Translations under genes and position numbers: made by a program | Notes under the pieces: generated by a model | Databases searched by the model: none | The model's input: the letters and a program-made list of their open reading frames with translations, nothing else | What the model was told of the DNA's origin: nothing | In this document: one piece after another, positions 55,139 to 64,000 of the stretch | Layout: the number at the start of each line of letters is the position of its first letter | Numbering within the stretch: position 1 is the first letter of the stretch | Origin: Bacteroidales bacterium | GTDB lineage: Bacteria > Bacteroidota > Bacteroidia > Bacteroidales > VadinHA17 | DNA: 64,000 bases | Direction of reading: 5' to 3' | Assembly (NCBI GenBank): GCA_022865305.1 | Contig: JALHSP010000101.1 | Coordinates: 1-64,000, forward strand

Positions 55139-56107
55139 ATGAAAAGGATAATTATAATTTACCTGCTCTTACTGCTTACTTCCTCGGCTTTCAGTCAGAC
55201 CGAAAAGCTGCTGGTGCCTTCTGACCTGAAACAACAAACTATAATTACCGAGCCAGTTACACTTCACAAAGGATTCTTCCGTGCAGGATTATTACTCAAC
55301 TACAGAGTCGCCGACAGGTATTTTGATAGTTCAGGAGTTAAACAGTATTATCGTAACAGCACCTGGGGATCGAAGTCGGCATATGGAATAACACTTCAAT
55401 ATGGTATCACCGACAGGTTACAGGTAGACCTGATATCCGAGTTTATGAATACACTTCAGGAGACCCAGAACACTGAGATAGACCCAGGCACAAATACCAC
55501 TGTTGTAACTGTCGACAAGCAAAGAGGCATCGGACTGGGAGACAGCCATTTAGCCCTGAAATACCAGATTATTGCTGAAAAGGAAAGAAAATTTTCACTT
55601 TCAGGAAGGTTGAAAGCTACATTCCCAACAGGAGCAAAAAATCCCAGAAACATTAAAAGTGAAAACCAGTACGATCTGCCTGTTGGTGACGGAACATATG
55701 CCCTGGGTTTAAACCTTTCTGCAAGGATAATTACCTATCCATACTCGTTCTCAGGTTATTTGACATATACATATAATTTTACCGGGGAAAAGATCTTTAT
55801 TACAGTCGATCAGATTGAAAAACAGTTCAAGCTGGGCAATCTGTTTGAGACGGGTCTTTCATGGAACATTCACCTCAACGAGTGGATTGTACTTGGAAAT
55901 GAGGTAAATTTCTACGATGAAGGAGAAGGGCAAATTGAAAAGGCCCCGTCTACACTGATACCTGCTTCATGGGCACTCTCTTATGAGCCAAGTCTTATTT
56001 TTCAGGTATACAGGTTCAGACTGGGCGAGTCTGTGAAAATACCGGTTCTTGGGAAAAATGTTCCCGCAGATCCCCTGTTTGTTCTTATGGCACAATATAT
56101 ATTTTAA
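55139..56107 (+). CDS. Predicted outer-membrane beta-barrel protein (second of two)
   Basis: This protein of 322 aa has a signal peptide ending at AFSQ (residue 20). The body has strands typical of transporter-like outer-membrane barrels (SAYGITLQYGITDRLQVDLISEF, GDSHLALKYQIIAEKERKFSLSGRLKATFPTG, FETGLSWNIHLNEWIVLGNEVNFY), and it ends with the C-terminal phenylalanine motif FVLMAQYIF favoured by the BAM insertion machine. The pattern resembles the MetA-like/phenol-degradation meta-pathway family; this is a weak similarity. It is 9 bases before the TPR-CHAT gene. Confidence 0.75.
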   Translation: MKRIIIIYLLLLLTSSAFSQTEKLLVPSDLKQQTIITEPVTLHKGFFRAGLLLNYRVADRYFDSSGVKQYYRNSTWGSKSAYGITLQYGITDRLQVDLISEFMNTLQETQNTEIDPGTNTTVVTVDKQRGIGLGDSHLALKYQIIAEKERKFSLSGRLKATFPTGAKNPRNIKSENQYDLPVGDGTYALGLNLSARIITYPYSFSGYLTYTYNFTGEKIFITVDQIEKQFKLGNLFETGLSWNIHLNEWIVLGNEVNFYDEGEGQIEKAPSTLIPASWALSYEPSLIFQVYRFRLGESVKIPVLGKNVPADPLFVLMAQYIF

Positions 56108-56116
56108 TATTCCCTC

Positions 56117-58960
56117 ATGCTTTTACCGAGACTATTCCAAAACCTGAAATCAAAATTCCTTCCCCTTTTTTTTCTTGCTGATATATGTATATCTGTCTGT
56201 TTGCTGATCAGTTGTGCGACTCCTTCAATCAGGGTGACAAAAGAACAAAATCAGGGAGATAACCTTTTTAACAACCATAACTACCAGGAGGCCATTCAAC
56301 ATTATACCCTTATGCTGGATGCCAGTAAAAAGCTTGGCATATACCGGAATCCTGCGATGGAATCGGATGTTCACAGAAAAATTGCAAACTGTTATGAGAT
56401 GATGGGTAAGTACGAATCTGCATTATCTCATGTAAGGCTTGCATTGAATATAGATTCTTTGAACAATAACCTGATAAACAGGATAGCGGATTATCGTCAC
56501 GAGGGGAAGATCTTTATCTACATGGGTTCCAGTCATAACGGTATATCATCGCTTGAGAAATCTCTTGCCCTGAGCGAAGGGATGGACCAGAGCCTGAAAA
56601 ATATCAACAGACTTTCCATTGCTGATACATACCTGGCTTTGGGACAACTTTATTCAGTGATGGGAAGATCTGAAAAGTCTATGGATTATATCAACAGGGC
56701 GCTGACACTTTTCAGGCAGGCAAATGATCCGGGAGGTGAAATGGAAGCTGATCTTGCTCTCGGGAATATTTATTCAGATATGGGGGATATCTATGAAGCG
56801 CGCAGGCTTGTGGACCGGTCTATGAAGAAAGCAGTTGGACTTGGATTGGGAACATCGCGGCACAATCAGCTCCTTGCTTCAATAGCTGCTGAAGCGGGAG
56901 AATATGAAAATGCCCTGAGATACCAGGAGAAAGCTCTTAAAGAAGCCAGGGATTATGGAATTATGGGGCAGGTTATATGGACAACAATTGGCATAGGTGA
57001 TATTTACGGCAAACTTGGTGATTTCAGTAAAGCTGAAAAATATTACAAAGAGGCTCAGAGAGAAAAAGATACCCTGGCTATGAAGACAAAAAGCCTTGAA
57101 GCATCGCTTGATTTAAGGCTTGGAGAAGTACTGAGCGCAAATGAGTATTTTTCATCCCAGGGCTCCTATACCGGAGAAGCGATATCCTCTCTCCGCATTG
57201 CAGAAATACTTCTTCAGAAAGGGAAACCGGACAGTGCTATGATTTTTCTTAACCAGTCGGAAGAGAAGTTTGCTGCTTCAGGTAACAGGGAGGGTGTTTC
57301 AAATGTACATCTGCATAAAGGCCGGATATTGGTTGATAAGGGGGATCTGATAACAGCCGGACGCATGCTTATTTCTGCCACGGAAGTAACAGACTTTCCC
57401 GAAACAGTCTGGCAGGCATGGTTTCACCTGGGGAGGATGTATGAAAAGCTTGACCAGGATCAGAAAGCCGCTGAATCGTACAGGAATTCAATTTTGGTCA
57501 TTGAAAAAATAAGAGGGAATCTGACTATAGATGAATTTAAGAGCCGATATTTCGATAATAAGCGTGAAGTTTATGACAGGCTTATCCGGATACTTTTAAA
57601 ATCGAACAAGTCAGTCGAAGCATTTCAGATATCGGAACAGGCGCGAGCCAGGGCTTTTTATGACATCCTTGCAAATAAAAAAATTGACTATAAAGGTGCC
57701 ATGCCGGGAGACCTGATCTCCCTTGAACAGTCGAAGAGGATTGAAATTCAAAAACTATATAAACTTCTTCAAAAGGGAGATGTAAGTTATGCTTCAAATG
57801 AAAGCTCAAGGAATATTGATCTTATACAGCTGAGAAGTGCACTTGCGGAGACTCAATCAGAATATGAGGATATTATTCAGAGAATTAAGCTTTATAATCC
57901 GGCATATGCTGAAATGGTCTCGGTCCAGCCTGTAAATCTTTCTGACCTCCAGAAAGGGCTCGACCAGGGAACAGCAGTGCTGACTTACTGGATAAGCAGC
58001 AACGAATTAATATTATGGCTGATAACCGGGTCAGAAATAGTAAGCAGGAGTGTCCCGATCACTGATCTGAGCCTGGCATCACTGATTGAAAAGGCCAGGA
58101 AATCGATCCGGTCCAATGACCCTGATGAGACAAAAGCCAGTCTGTCAATGTTATACACAATACTTGTTGCTCCTGTTGAGAATCAGCTGAGCGGGGAATC
58201 AAATCTGGTTATCATCCCGAACGGATCACTTCATTTCCTGCCTTACCAGGCGCTTATCAACAGCACAGGAGAGTATCTTGTTCAGCGATTCAATCTGATT
58301 TATGCTCCTTCAGCAAGTGTTTATATGGTCTGCAACAGCAGACAGGCAAGGCCAGGGTCAAAATTCATGGGCATGGCACTTTCCGATATAATGGTTGAGG
58401 ACAAACCAGGACTCCCGGGCACAGCAGATGAGCTTAGAAAAATATTACCACTGTTTCCTGAAAATATCTCGACATTCGGAAAGCAAAGCACCGAAACATT
58501 TGTAAAAAAGAATGCAGGAGGCCAAAATTTTATCCATTTTGCCACACATGGCAGTTATAATTACGAGCAACCTCTTTATTCACATCTTCTCTTTTCTCCC
58601 AGTGAGGAAGATGACGGGAGATTTAATGTTTTTGAAGTATTTGAGCTGAACATAAATGCCAGCCTGGTAACATTAAGTGCATGTGAAACGGGTCTTGGGA
58701 ACGTGAGCCATGGTGATGAGCTTGTGGGGTTAAGCAGAGCTTTCCTGTTTGCAGGATCTTCTTCTGTAATTGTAAGCTTATGGGCAGTTGCTGATTATTC
58801 TACTTCCCTTCTGATGACAAATTTTTACAGTTATCTTAAAGATCATAATTTACAGGAAGCACTGACCCTTGCTCAGCGGGACGTTATTAAGATCTATCCC
58901 CAGCCATTGTACTGGTCACCTTTTGTACTTATTGGCAATGGTAAAGTAATGGCAAATTAG
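56117..58960 (+). CDS. TPR-CHAT caspase-like lipoprotein
   Basis: This protein of 947 aa has a hydrophobic leader and lipobox LISC (Cys33). Residues 45-460 contain about nine tetratricopeptide repeats, residues 480-600 a helical linker, and residues 640-945 a CHAT domain. The caspase-type catalytic dyad is intact: H811 in HFATHG and C856 in LSACETG. CHAT proteases in bacteria include the Craspase subunit and gasdermin-activating proteases, all cytoplasmic; here the lipobox predicts an envelope location. The gene closes a four-gene operon with a propeller lipoprotein and two outer-membrane barrels. Substrate and trigger are unknown; the barrels or the propeller protein are natural candidates. 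Confidence 0.88.
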   Translation: MLLPRLFQNLKSKFLPLFFLADICISVCLLISCATPSIRVTKEQNQGDNLFNNHNYQEAIQHYTLMLDASKKLGIYRNPAMESDVHRKIANCYEMMGKYESALSHVRLALNIDSLNNNLINRIADYRHEGKIFIYMGSSHNGISSLEKSLALSEGMDQSLKNINRLSIADTYLALGQLYSVMGRSEKSMDYINRALTLFRQANDPGGEMEADLALGNIYSDMGDIYEARRLVDRSMKKAVGLGLGTSRHNQLLASIAAEAGEYENALRYQEKALKEARDYGIMGQVIWTTIGIGDIYGKLGDFSKAEKYYKEAQREKDTLAMKTKSLEASLDLRLGEVLSANEYFSSQGSYTGEAISSLRIAEILLQKGKPDSAMIFLNQSEEKFAASGNREGVSNVHLHKGRILVDKGDLITAGRMLISATEVTDFPETVWQAWFHLGRMYEKLDQDQKAAESYRNSILVIEKIRGNLTIDEFKSRYFDNKREVYDRLIRILLKSNKSVEAFQISEQARARAFYDILANKKIDYKGAMPGDLISLEQSKRIEIQKLYKLLQKGDVSYASNESSRNIDLIQLRSALAETQSEYEDIIQRIKLYNPAYAEMVSVQPVNLSDLQKGLDQGTAVLTYWISSNELILWLITGSEIVSRSVPITDLSLASLIEKARKSIRSNDPDETKASLSMLYTILVAPVENQLSGESNLVIIPNGSLHFLPYQALINSTGEYLVQRFNLIYAPSASVYMVCNSRQARPGSKFMGMALSDIMVEDKPGLPGTADELRKILPLFPENISTFGKQSTETFVKKNAGGQNFIHFATHGSYNYEQPLYSHLLFSPSEEDDGRFNVFEVFELNINASLVTLSACETGLGNVSHGDELVGLSRAFLFAGSSSVIVSLWAVADYSTSLLMTNFYSYLKDHNLQEALTLAQRDVIKIYPQPLYWSPFVLIGNGKVMAN

Positions 58961-59014
58961 TATTATTACTTTGTGTTCTTTGTGGTTAAATAATTTCTTT
59001 GAAGATATTTTAAA

Positions 59015-60415
59015 ATGTTTCCGGAGGATTTCAGGAAAAGAATCAAGCTGCAGGAATATATTGATGCTGATGCACTTTTACGTGCACTTGAAGAGCCGTC
59101 TCCCGTAAGTATAAGGATCAATCCTGCCAAGTGGAATCATTTGCCTCTGAACCCTGAACCTGTTCCCTGGTGCAAAGATGGATTTTATCTAAATTTCCGC
59201 CCATCCTTCACCCCTGATCCGCTTTTCCATTCAGGATGCTATTACCCCCAGGAAGCTTCCTCCATGTTCCTGGAACAGGTTTTCATGCAAACAGCCGGTA
59301 ATAAAGATTATATCAGAGTTCTCGATCTCTGCGGGGCACCTGGCGGTAAAAGTACTCACCTGTCGGCATTAATCGGAGGAAGGGGCTTTCTGGTCGCAAA
59401 TGAGGTTATAAGAACCCGGGCTGCAATACTCTCGGAAAATATCACGAAATGGGGCTTTGGAAATACTATTGTTACCAATAATGATCCGGCAGAATTTGGT
59501 AATCTTAAAGGTTATTTTGATCTTATACTCATTGACGCTCCATGTTCGGGGGAAGGGATGTTCAGGGATCCCGCAGCTGTAAGAGAATGGTCTTCCGGGA
59601 AAACGCTTCTTTGTACACAAAGACAAAAGAGAATCCTGATGGATATCTGGCCGGCTTTGAAAGAGGACGGGATACTCATCTACAGCACTTGCACCTTTAA
59701 TCCGGCTGAAAATGAAGAGAATGTAAAATGGTTGACCAGTAAAGCAAAAGCTGAATGCCTGGTGCTTGACAAAGCTCAGTTTAATGATATCAAAGATATT
59801 GATTATCAAGGTATAACAGGATATGGTTTTTATCCTGGTAAAATAAAAGGGGAAGGATTTTTTATTTCAGCAATAAGAAAAACAGAAAAATCAGAAGTGA
59901 ACAAAATAAAAAATCTGAAGAATCCTTTTAAACGGATAAATAACGATGACCTTATTACAGTAAATACATGGACTGTTTTTCCCGATGCAAATCTGATCCG
60001 TTCAGAGGATGATATTTTTTCAGTTGCAGGTAATATAAATGATTATCTTATCCTTTCTCAGAACATTAAAATTATAAAAGGGGGTACCAGGATATGTTCA
60101 GTTAAAAACAAGGACCTCATTCCATACCATGAGCTTGCCCTATCGACCGGATTAAAGAAAGAAGTATTCTGTACAGCAGAGCTGGATTATAACCAGGCTG
60201 TTTCATATTTACGACGTGACAGCTTTATACTTCCAGATGCACCAAAGGGCTGGCTGATTGCGACTTATAAAGGAGTAAATCTCGGATTCATAAACAATTT
60301 CGGCAAAAGGCACAACAACTATTATCCTGTTGAATGGCGGATAAGGATGAGCATTCCAGAAGGAGGCAAAGAGAAAATATTAAATTGGATTGCTGATGAT
60401 AAAAGTATCACGTGA
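59015..60415 (+). CDS. RsmF-like 16S rRNA (cytosine-C5) methyltransferase
   Basis: This cytoplasmic, SAM-dependent RNA m5C methyltransferase of the NOL1/NOP2/Sun family is 466 aa. The SAM motif is LDLCGAPGGKS at 103-113, and the two cysteines used in catalysis and release are C177 in DAPCSGEG and C226 in YSTCTFNP. After the catalytic domain a C-terminal region of about 180 residues resembles the RsmF PUA-like extension. It modifies a cytosine in 16S rRNA, though the exact position cannot be told here. Its 3' end overlaps the next gene by 20 bases. Confidence 0.88.
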   Translation: MFPEDFRKRIKLQEYIDADALLRALEEPSPVSIRINPAKWNHLPLNPEPVPWCKDGFYLNFRPSFTPDPLFHSGCYYPQEASSMFLEQVFMQTAGNKDYIRVLDLCGAPGGKSTHLSALIGGRGFLVANEVIRTRAAILSENITKWGFGNTIVTNNDPAEFGNLKGYFDLILIDAPCSGEGMFRDPAAVREWSSGKTLLCTQRQKRILMDIWPALKEDGILIYSTCTFNPAENEENVKWLTSKAKAECLVLDKAQFNDIKDIDYQGITGYGFYPGKIKGEGFFISAIRKTEKSEVNKIKNLKNPFKRINNDDLITVNTWTVFPDANLIRSEDDIFSVAGNINDYLILSQNIKIIKGGTRICSVKNKDLIPYHELALSTGLKKEVFCTAELDYNQAVSYLRRDSFILPDAPKGWLIATYKGVNLGFINNFGKRHNNYYPVEWRIRMSIPEGGKEKILNWIADDKSIT

Positions 60416-61544
60416 GTTTCAGATATTTGTCAAACCTGTTGGTCCCTCCTGTAACCTTCGATGCAGGTATTGCTATTATCTTGGAAAGAAAAACCTGTAC
60501 CCGGAGAGGGAGACCTTTATGATGACTGATGATCTCCTTGAGAAATATATTATACAGCATATTGAAGCATCAACAGAAGAGGAAATCGGATTCTCATGGC
60601 ACGGAGGTGAACCGCTGATGGCAGGAATTGATTTCTTCAGGAAAGTTGTTCAGCTACAGCGTAAGCACAAACCATCAGGTCGTACGATTTTAAATGGTAT
60701 TCAGACCAATGGCACACTTCTCGATGAAGACTGGTGCAGATTTCTTTCATCAGAAGGTTTTATTGCAGGTATCAGTATTGATGGTCCTGGTGACCTGCAT
60801 AATAAATACCGCCGGACAGTTAGAAAGAGTCCATCCCTTCAGCAAGTTCTTCACGGGTATGAACTGTTGCAGAAACATGGCGTAACAACTGAGATCCTCT
60901 GCGTTCTGAATTCAATTAATGTGAAGCACCCGCATGTTATTTATGACTTTTTTAAGCAGCTTGGTGCCAGGTTCTTCACTTTCTTGCCTCTGGTTATTCA
61001 ACAGCGTGGCTCCGTTACCGGAGCAAGCCCCGAATCAGTTCCTGCAAATGAGTTTGGTCTTTTCCTGAAGGAGGTATTCGATGAATGGGTCGAAAACGAT
61101 ATAGGTAAAATTAAAATCCAGATTTTTGAAGAGGCTGCCAGAACAGCTTTCAGGCAGGAACATACACTATGTATTTTCAAAGTGAATTGCGGTGGAGTTC
61201 CCGTTGTGGAACATAATGGTGATTTTTATTCCTGCGATCATTATGTTGATAATGAGCATCTGTCAGGAAATATTAAAAACAATTCTCTTGCAGCTTTGCT
61301 TGACAGCCCGGAACAAAAAGCTTTCGGAAAAGCAAAATCTGCTACTCTGCCACGGTATTGCAATGAATGTACTGTAAAAGAAATGTGCAACGGTGAATGT
61401 CCGAAAAACCGTTTCAATAAAACTCCTGATGGAGAATCCGGCTTAAATTATCTTTGCAGCGGGTATAAACTATTCTTTACTCATTGCCGGCCGTTTGTTG
61501 AGGCAATAAGGCGTGAATGGAAGGATCAGAGTCAGACAGGCTGA
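60396..61544 (+). CDS. Anaerobic sulfatase-maturating enzyme (radical SAM/SPASM)
   Basis: This protein of 382 aa has the radical SAM cluster C19-x3-C23-x2-C26 in CNLRCRYCYYLG. The C-terminal SPASM domain includes CGGVPVVEHNGDFYSCDHYVD-type cysteines and CNECTVKEMCNGECPKNRF, binding two auxiliary clusters. Such enzymes convert the active-site Cys or Ser of sulfatases to formylglycine. No sulfatase gene is in the window, so its clients lie elsewhere. The ATG at 60396 is chosen (a TTG at 60390 is also in frame); it overlaps the end of the rRNA methyltransferase gene by 20 bases. Confidence 0.9.
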   Translation: MIKVSREFQIFVKPVGPSCNLRCRYCYYLGKKNLYPERETFMMTDDLLEKYIIQHIEASTEEEIGFSWHGGEPLMAGIDFFRKVVQLQRKHKPSGRTILNGIQTNGTLLDEDWCRFLSSEGFIAGISIDGPGDLHNKYRRTVRKSPSLQQVLHGYELLQKHGVTTEILCVLNSINVKHPHVIYDFFKQLGARFFTFLPLVIQQRGSVTGASPESVPANEFGLFLKEVFDEWVENDIGKIKIQIFEEAARTAFRQEHTLCIFKVNCGGVPVVEHNGDFYSCDHYVDNEHLSGNIKNNSLAALLDSPEQKAFGKAKSATLPRYCNECTVKEMCNGECPKNRFNKTPDGESGLNYLCSGYKLFFTHCRPFVEAIRREWKDQSQTG

Positions 61545-61554
61545 GCCGAAATGG

Positions 61555-62415
61555 TCAGGATTTAAGTTTCTCTTTGAAAAAGGCAACTGTTCGTTGCCAG
61601 GCAAGTTTTGCAGCCTGGTCGTTATACCTGTCAGTATTGGTATCATTATTAAAACCATGACCGGTACCCGGGTAAGAAAATATCTGGTACTCTTTATTAT
61701 TCTTTTTCAGTGCTTCTTCAAAAGCAGGGATACCTGCATTGATACCGGCATCATTTTCTGCATAATGGGCCATAACAGGCGCTTTTATTTTAGCCACATC
61801 TTCAGCAGAGGGCTGCCTTCCATAGTAAGGTACCGCTGCATTAAGGTCGGGAGCATTGACTGCCACCTGGTTTGTCAACGCACCCCCCCAGCAGAAACCT
61901 GTACATCCTACTTTCCCTGTCGAATTAGGATGTGTTTTCAGGTATTTGACCGCAGCTACAAAGTTTTTCGTTGTTTGTTCACTGTTAAGCTGTTTGAACA
62001 TTGCACCGACATTGCTGATATCTTCCGGAGTACCGCCAAGCGGAGAGAGTGCGTCCGGTGCGATTACCAGGAATCCCTCTTTAGCCATCCTTCTTGTAAC
62101 ATCCTGGATATGAGGTACCAGTCCCCTGTTCTCATGTATTACAATTACTGCCGGGAATTTTTTCCCTTTTTCAGGTCTGGCAAGATAAGCCCGCATATCT
62201 CCTGTCTCCGCCGGGTATTTGATAAACTCAGTAATCAGTTTAGGTTCTTTTTTTGGTTTAATTGCAGCCATCACTTCATTTTCTTTCAGAATGGGAAGCA
62301 AAGCCAGAGCAGCAGCCGTACTTCCGGCAACCATTGCAAGTTTCTTCAGGAAATCCCGGCGGTTTGTCCGTCCTTTTTTAAAATCCTGGTACAGGTCGGT
62401 AATTTGTCTGTCCAT
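61555..62415 (-). CDS. Dienelactone hydrolase family protein, Tat-type N-terminus
   Basis: This alpha/beta hydrolase of 286 aa has a twin-arginine-like leader (NRRDFLKK at 18-25) and a hydrophobic segment, so it is probably exported. The catalytic triad is of the dienelactone hydrolase type: C175 in GFCWGG, an Asp in AENDAGI and a His in GTGHGF. Family members cleave lactones or esters; the real substrate is unknown. The start at ATG 62415 is preferred over an in-frame ATG at 62481 because it puts the Tat motif near the N-terminus. It is convergent with the sulfatase maturase gene and divergent from the fhs gene. Confidence 0.85.
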   Translation of the reverse strand: MDRQITDLYQDFKKGRTNRRDFLKKLAMVAGSTAAALALLPILKENEVMAAIKPKKEPKLITEFIKYPAETGDMRAYLARPEKGKKFPAVIVIHENRGLVPHIQDVTRRMAKEGFLVIAPDALSPLGGTPEDISNVGAMFKQLNSEQTTKNFVAAVKYLKTHPNSTGKVGCTGFCWGGALTNQVAVNAPDLNAAVPYYGRQPSAEDVAKIKAPVMAHYAENDAGINAGIPAFEEALKKNNKEYQIFSYPGTGHGFNNDTNTDRYNDQAAKLAWQRTVAFFKEKLKS

Positions 62416-62552
62416 AATTTGATATTTTAGGTGAGAGAATAATATGTTCTTATTAAAACTCAATATATGAAAAAAAATCATAAATCACTTCTTTTTTACG
62501 ATTGAAGTGTTAGTTTCGTTGTTTATTCAGATACGCGACTAAAATTATTTTT

Positions 62553-64000
62553 ATGAAGAAGGATATTGAAATTGCACAGGAAGCAAAAATAACACCGATA
62601 GTCAAAATTGCTGAAAAGCTTGGCATCCTTCCTGAGGATCTGGAGTTATATGGCAGGTACAAAGCAAAAATCCCTCTGCATTTTATTGACGAAGAGAAAA
62701 TTAAACAGGCAAAGCTTATTCTTGTCACTGCAATAACCCCTACACCTGCAGGAGAAGGAAAAACAACAACATCAATAGGGCTGGCACAGGCGCTTAACCA
62801 TATAGGGAAAAAAGCCATAGTTGTCCTGCGTGAGCCTTCACTGGGACCTGTTTTTGGCATAAAGGGAGGTGCTGCCGGTGGTGGTTACTCACAGGTAATT
62901 CCTATGGAAGATATAAATCTTCATTTTACTGGCGATATGTCGGCTGTTGAAAAAGCACATAATCTCCTTGCTGCACTGATAGATAACAATATACAGTTAA
63001 AAGACGGCAATCTTGGAATTGACCCTAGAACCATCGAATGGAAAAGAGTGATGGATATGAATGAAAGGGCATTGAGAGATATTGTTATTGGTCTTGGCGG
63101 AACCACTGAGGGTGTGCCACGTCAGTCGGGATTTAATATTACTGCGGCATCGGAGGTGATGGCAACGCTTTGTATTGCAAGAGACCTTATGGACCTCAAG
63201 GAGAGACTTGGCAATATATTCATAGGGTATACATATTCCGACAAACCTGTGTTTGCACGTGACCTTAAAGCCCAGGGAGCGATGGCCGCCCTTCTGAAAG
63301 ATGCAATTAAGCCTAACCTGGTTCAGACACTGGAAGGAACTCCTGCCATTATTCATGGAGGACCTTTTGCCAATATTGCCCAGGGTACAAATTCAATTAT
63401 AGCAACCAGAACAGGACTTTCATTAGGTGATTATGTCGTTACTGAAGCCGGTTTTGCCAGTGAACTGGGTGCGGAAAAGTTCTTCGACATTAAGTCCCGG
63501 TATGGCAATCTGCGCACAAATGCAGTTGTCATTGTTGCAACAGTCCGTGCTTTAAAATATCATGGCGGGGCTAAACTGTCTGCTTTACAGAATGAAGATA
63601 ATGCTTCTCTCGAGAAAGGTTTTGATAACCTTGATAAGCATATCGAGAACATGAAATATTTCGGATTCAGTCCCATCGTTGCAATAAACAGGTTTGATTC
63701 AGATACAGAAGCCGAACTGGAGCTGCTTACCAAACACTGTAAATCACAAAATGTAAAAGTCGCAATCAATGAATCATGGTCCAGGGGAGGAGAAGGGGCT
63801 GTTGAATTGGCAACCATGGTGCTGGAATCTGTTACAGATTGTACTGACTGTTTCAGACCTTTGTACGAACTCTCATGGTCATTTGAAGAGAAAATTGAAA
63901 CGATATGTAAAAAAATGTACGGGGCTGATCATGTTGAATATACTGTAAAGGCAAAGTCTCAATTAGATAAAATAGAGAAGCTCGGTCTGGGGCACCTTGC
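62553..64000 (+). CDS. fhs: Formate-tetrahydrofolate ligase (5' part, cut by window edge)
   Basis: This is a cytoplasmic ATP-dependent enzyme that makes 10-formyl-tetrahydrofolate. The first 482 codons are present of the about 555 usual in the family. The nucleotide-binding loop TPTPAGEGKTTT is at 62-73, followed by REPSLGPVFGIKGGAAGGG and, further on, the substrate-site region TEAGFASELGAEKFFDIK. The frame is open to the window end. The start at ATG 62553 follows a 138-base divergent gap with the dienelactone hydrolase gene. Confidence 0.96.
   Translation, partial: MKKDIEIAQEAKITPIVKIAEKLGILPEDLELYGRYKAKIPLHFIDEEKIKQAKLILVTAITPTPAGEGKTTTSIGLAQALNHIGKKAIVVLREPSLGPVFGIKGGAAGGGYSQVIPMEDINLHFTGDMSAVEKAHNLLAALIDNNIQLKDGNLGIDPRTIEWKRVMDMNERALRDIVIGLGGTTEGVPRQSGFNITAASEVMATLCIARDLMDLKERLGNIFIGYTYSDKPVFARDLKAQGAMAALLKDAIKPNLVQTLEGTPAIIHGGPFANIAQGTNSIIATRTGLSLGDYVVTEAGFASELGAEKFFDIKSRYGNLRTNAVVIVATVRALKYHGGAKLSALQNEDNASLEKGFDNLDKHIENMKYFGFSPIVAINRFDSDTEAELELLTKHCKSQNVKVAINESWSRGGEGAVELATMVLESVTDCTDCFRPLYELSWSFEEKIETICKKMYGADHVEYTVKAKSQLDKIEKLGLGHL

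Noticed and set aside
58970-58992. CTTTGTGTTCTTTGTGGTTAAAT before the rRNA methyltransferase gene
   Set aside because: It resembles a motif I recall as common in Bacteroidota intergenic DNA, but only one clear copy is seen here and no structure supports a separate feature.
61513-62430. Long open frame of 305 codons on the plus strand
   Set aside because: It lies opposite the dienelactone hydrolase gene, whose catalytic residues and Tat leader are clear; the plus-strand product is Cys/Phe-rich without recognisable motifs.

Overview
This window looks like part of a Bacteroidota chromosome, most likely from a Bacteroidales-related, plant-polysaccharide-degrading lineage. The evidence is a Bacteroides-type serine palmitoyltransferase, lipoproteins with Bacteroidota-style lipoboxes, Reg_prop and TPR-CHAT proteins, GH127, GH51, GH31 and GH27 enzymes, few Shine-Dalgarno sequences, and several matches to the Bacteroidota -7 promoter box TAnnTTTG. 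The taxonomic call is inference; there is no rRNA in the window.

Layout. (1) 1-75 is the start of an IS3-type transposase cut by the window edge. (2) 410-7350 is a cytoplasmic glycan cluster: a GH130-like phosphorylase, a PIG-L deacetylase, a GT4 glycosyltransferase, a GH100-like (alpha/alpha)6 glycosidase and, convergent to these, a GT4 fused to an (alpha/alpha) toroid. (3) 7553-7626 is tRNA-Lys(CTT). (4) 7816-19931 is mixed: pectin methylesterase, an SDR with serine palmitoyltransferase (sphingolipid), a steroid-5-alpha-reductase-like membrane protein, a PRC/MgtE_N/CBS protein paired with an NRAMP-related (probably Mg2+) transporter, a BNR sialidase-like protein with an SSS transporter, an M20 amidohydrolase and an acyltransferase. 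(5) 20174-51333 is a large carbohydrate region: SSS sugar symporter, araA, araD, araB, GH51, GH127, a beta-helix protein, a GH127/146-like enzyme, a chorismatase-fold protein, GH31, GH2, an unrecognised exported protein, a CE20-like esterase, an aldose epimerase and a Gfo/Idh oxidoreductase, followed on the other strand by a CE7 esterase and GH27. Together these would strip L-arabinofuranose, xylose, galactose and acetyl groups from pectic arabinan, arabinogalactan, extensin or xyloglucan side chains, take up free sugars through the symporter and channel arabinose to D-xylulose-5-phosphate. No SusC/SusD pair and no regulator is present.

(6) 51428-52876 is an amino-acid permease. (7) 53031-58960 is a compact four-gene operon: a beta-propeller lipoprotein, two predicted outer-membrane beta-barrels and a TPR-CHAT (caspase-like) lipoprotein. 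I regard it as the best candidate for an undescribed system. (8) 59015-64000 is housekeeping: an RsmF-like rRNA methyltransferase, an anaerobic sulfatase maturase, a dienelactone hydrolase and the 5' part of formate-tetrahydrofolate ligase.

Non-coding highlights are a G/C-run palindromic repeat found twice (one copy inserted in frame in the sialidase-like gene), an array of small hairpins with compensatory stem changes after araB, and a hairpin that would mask the strong ribosome binding site of the MgtE-like gene.
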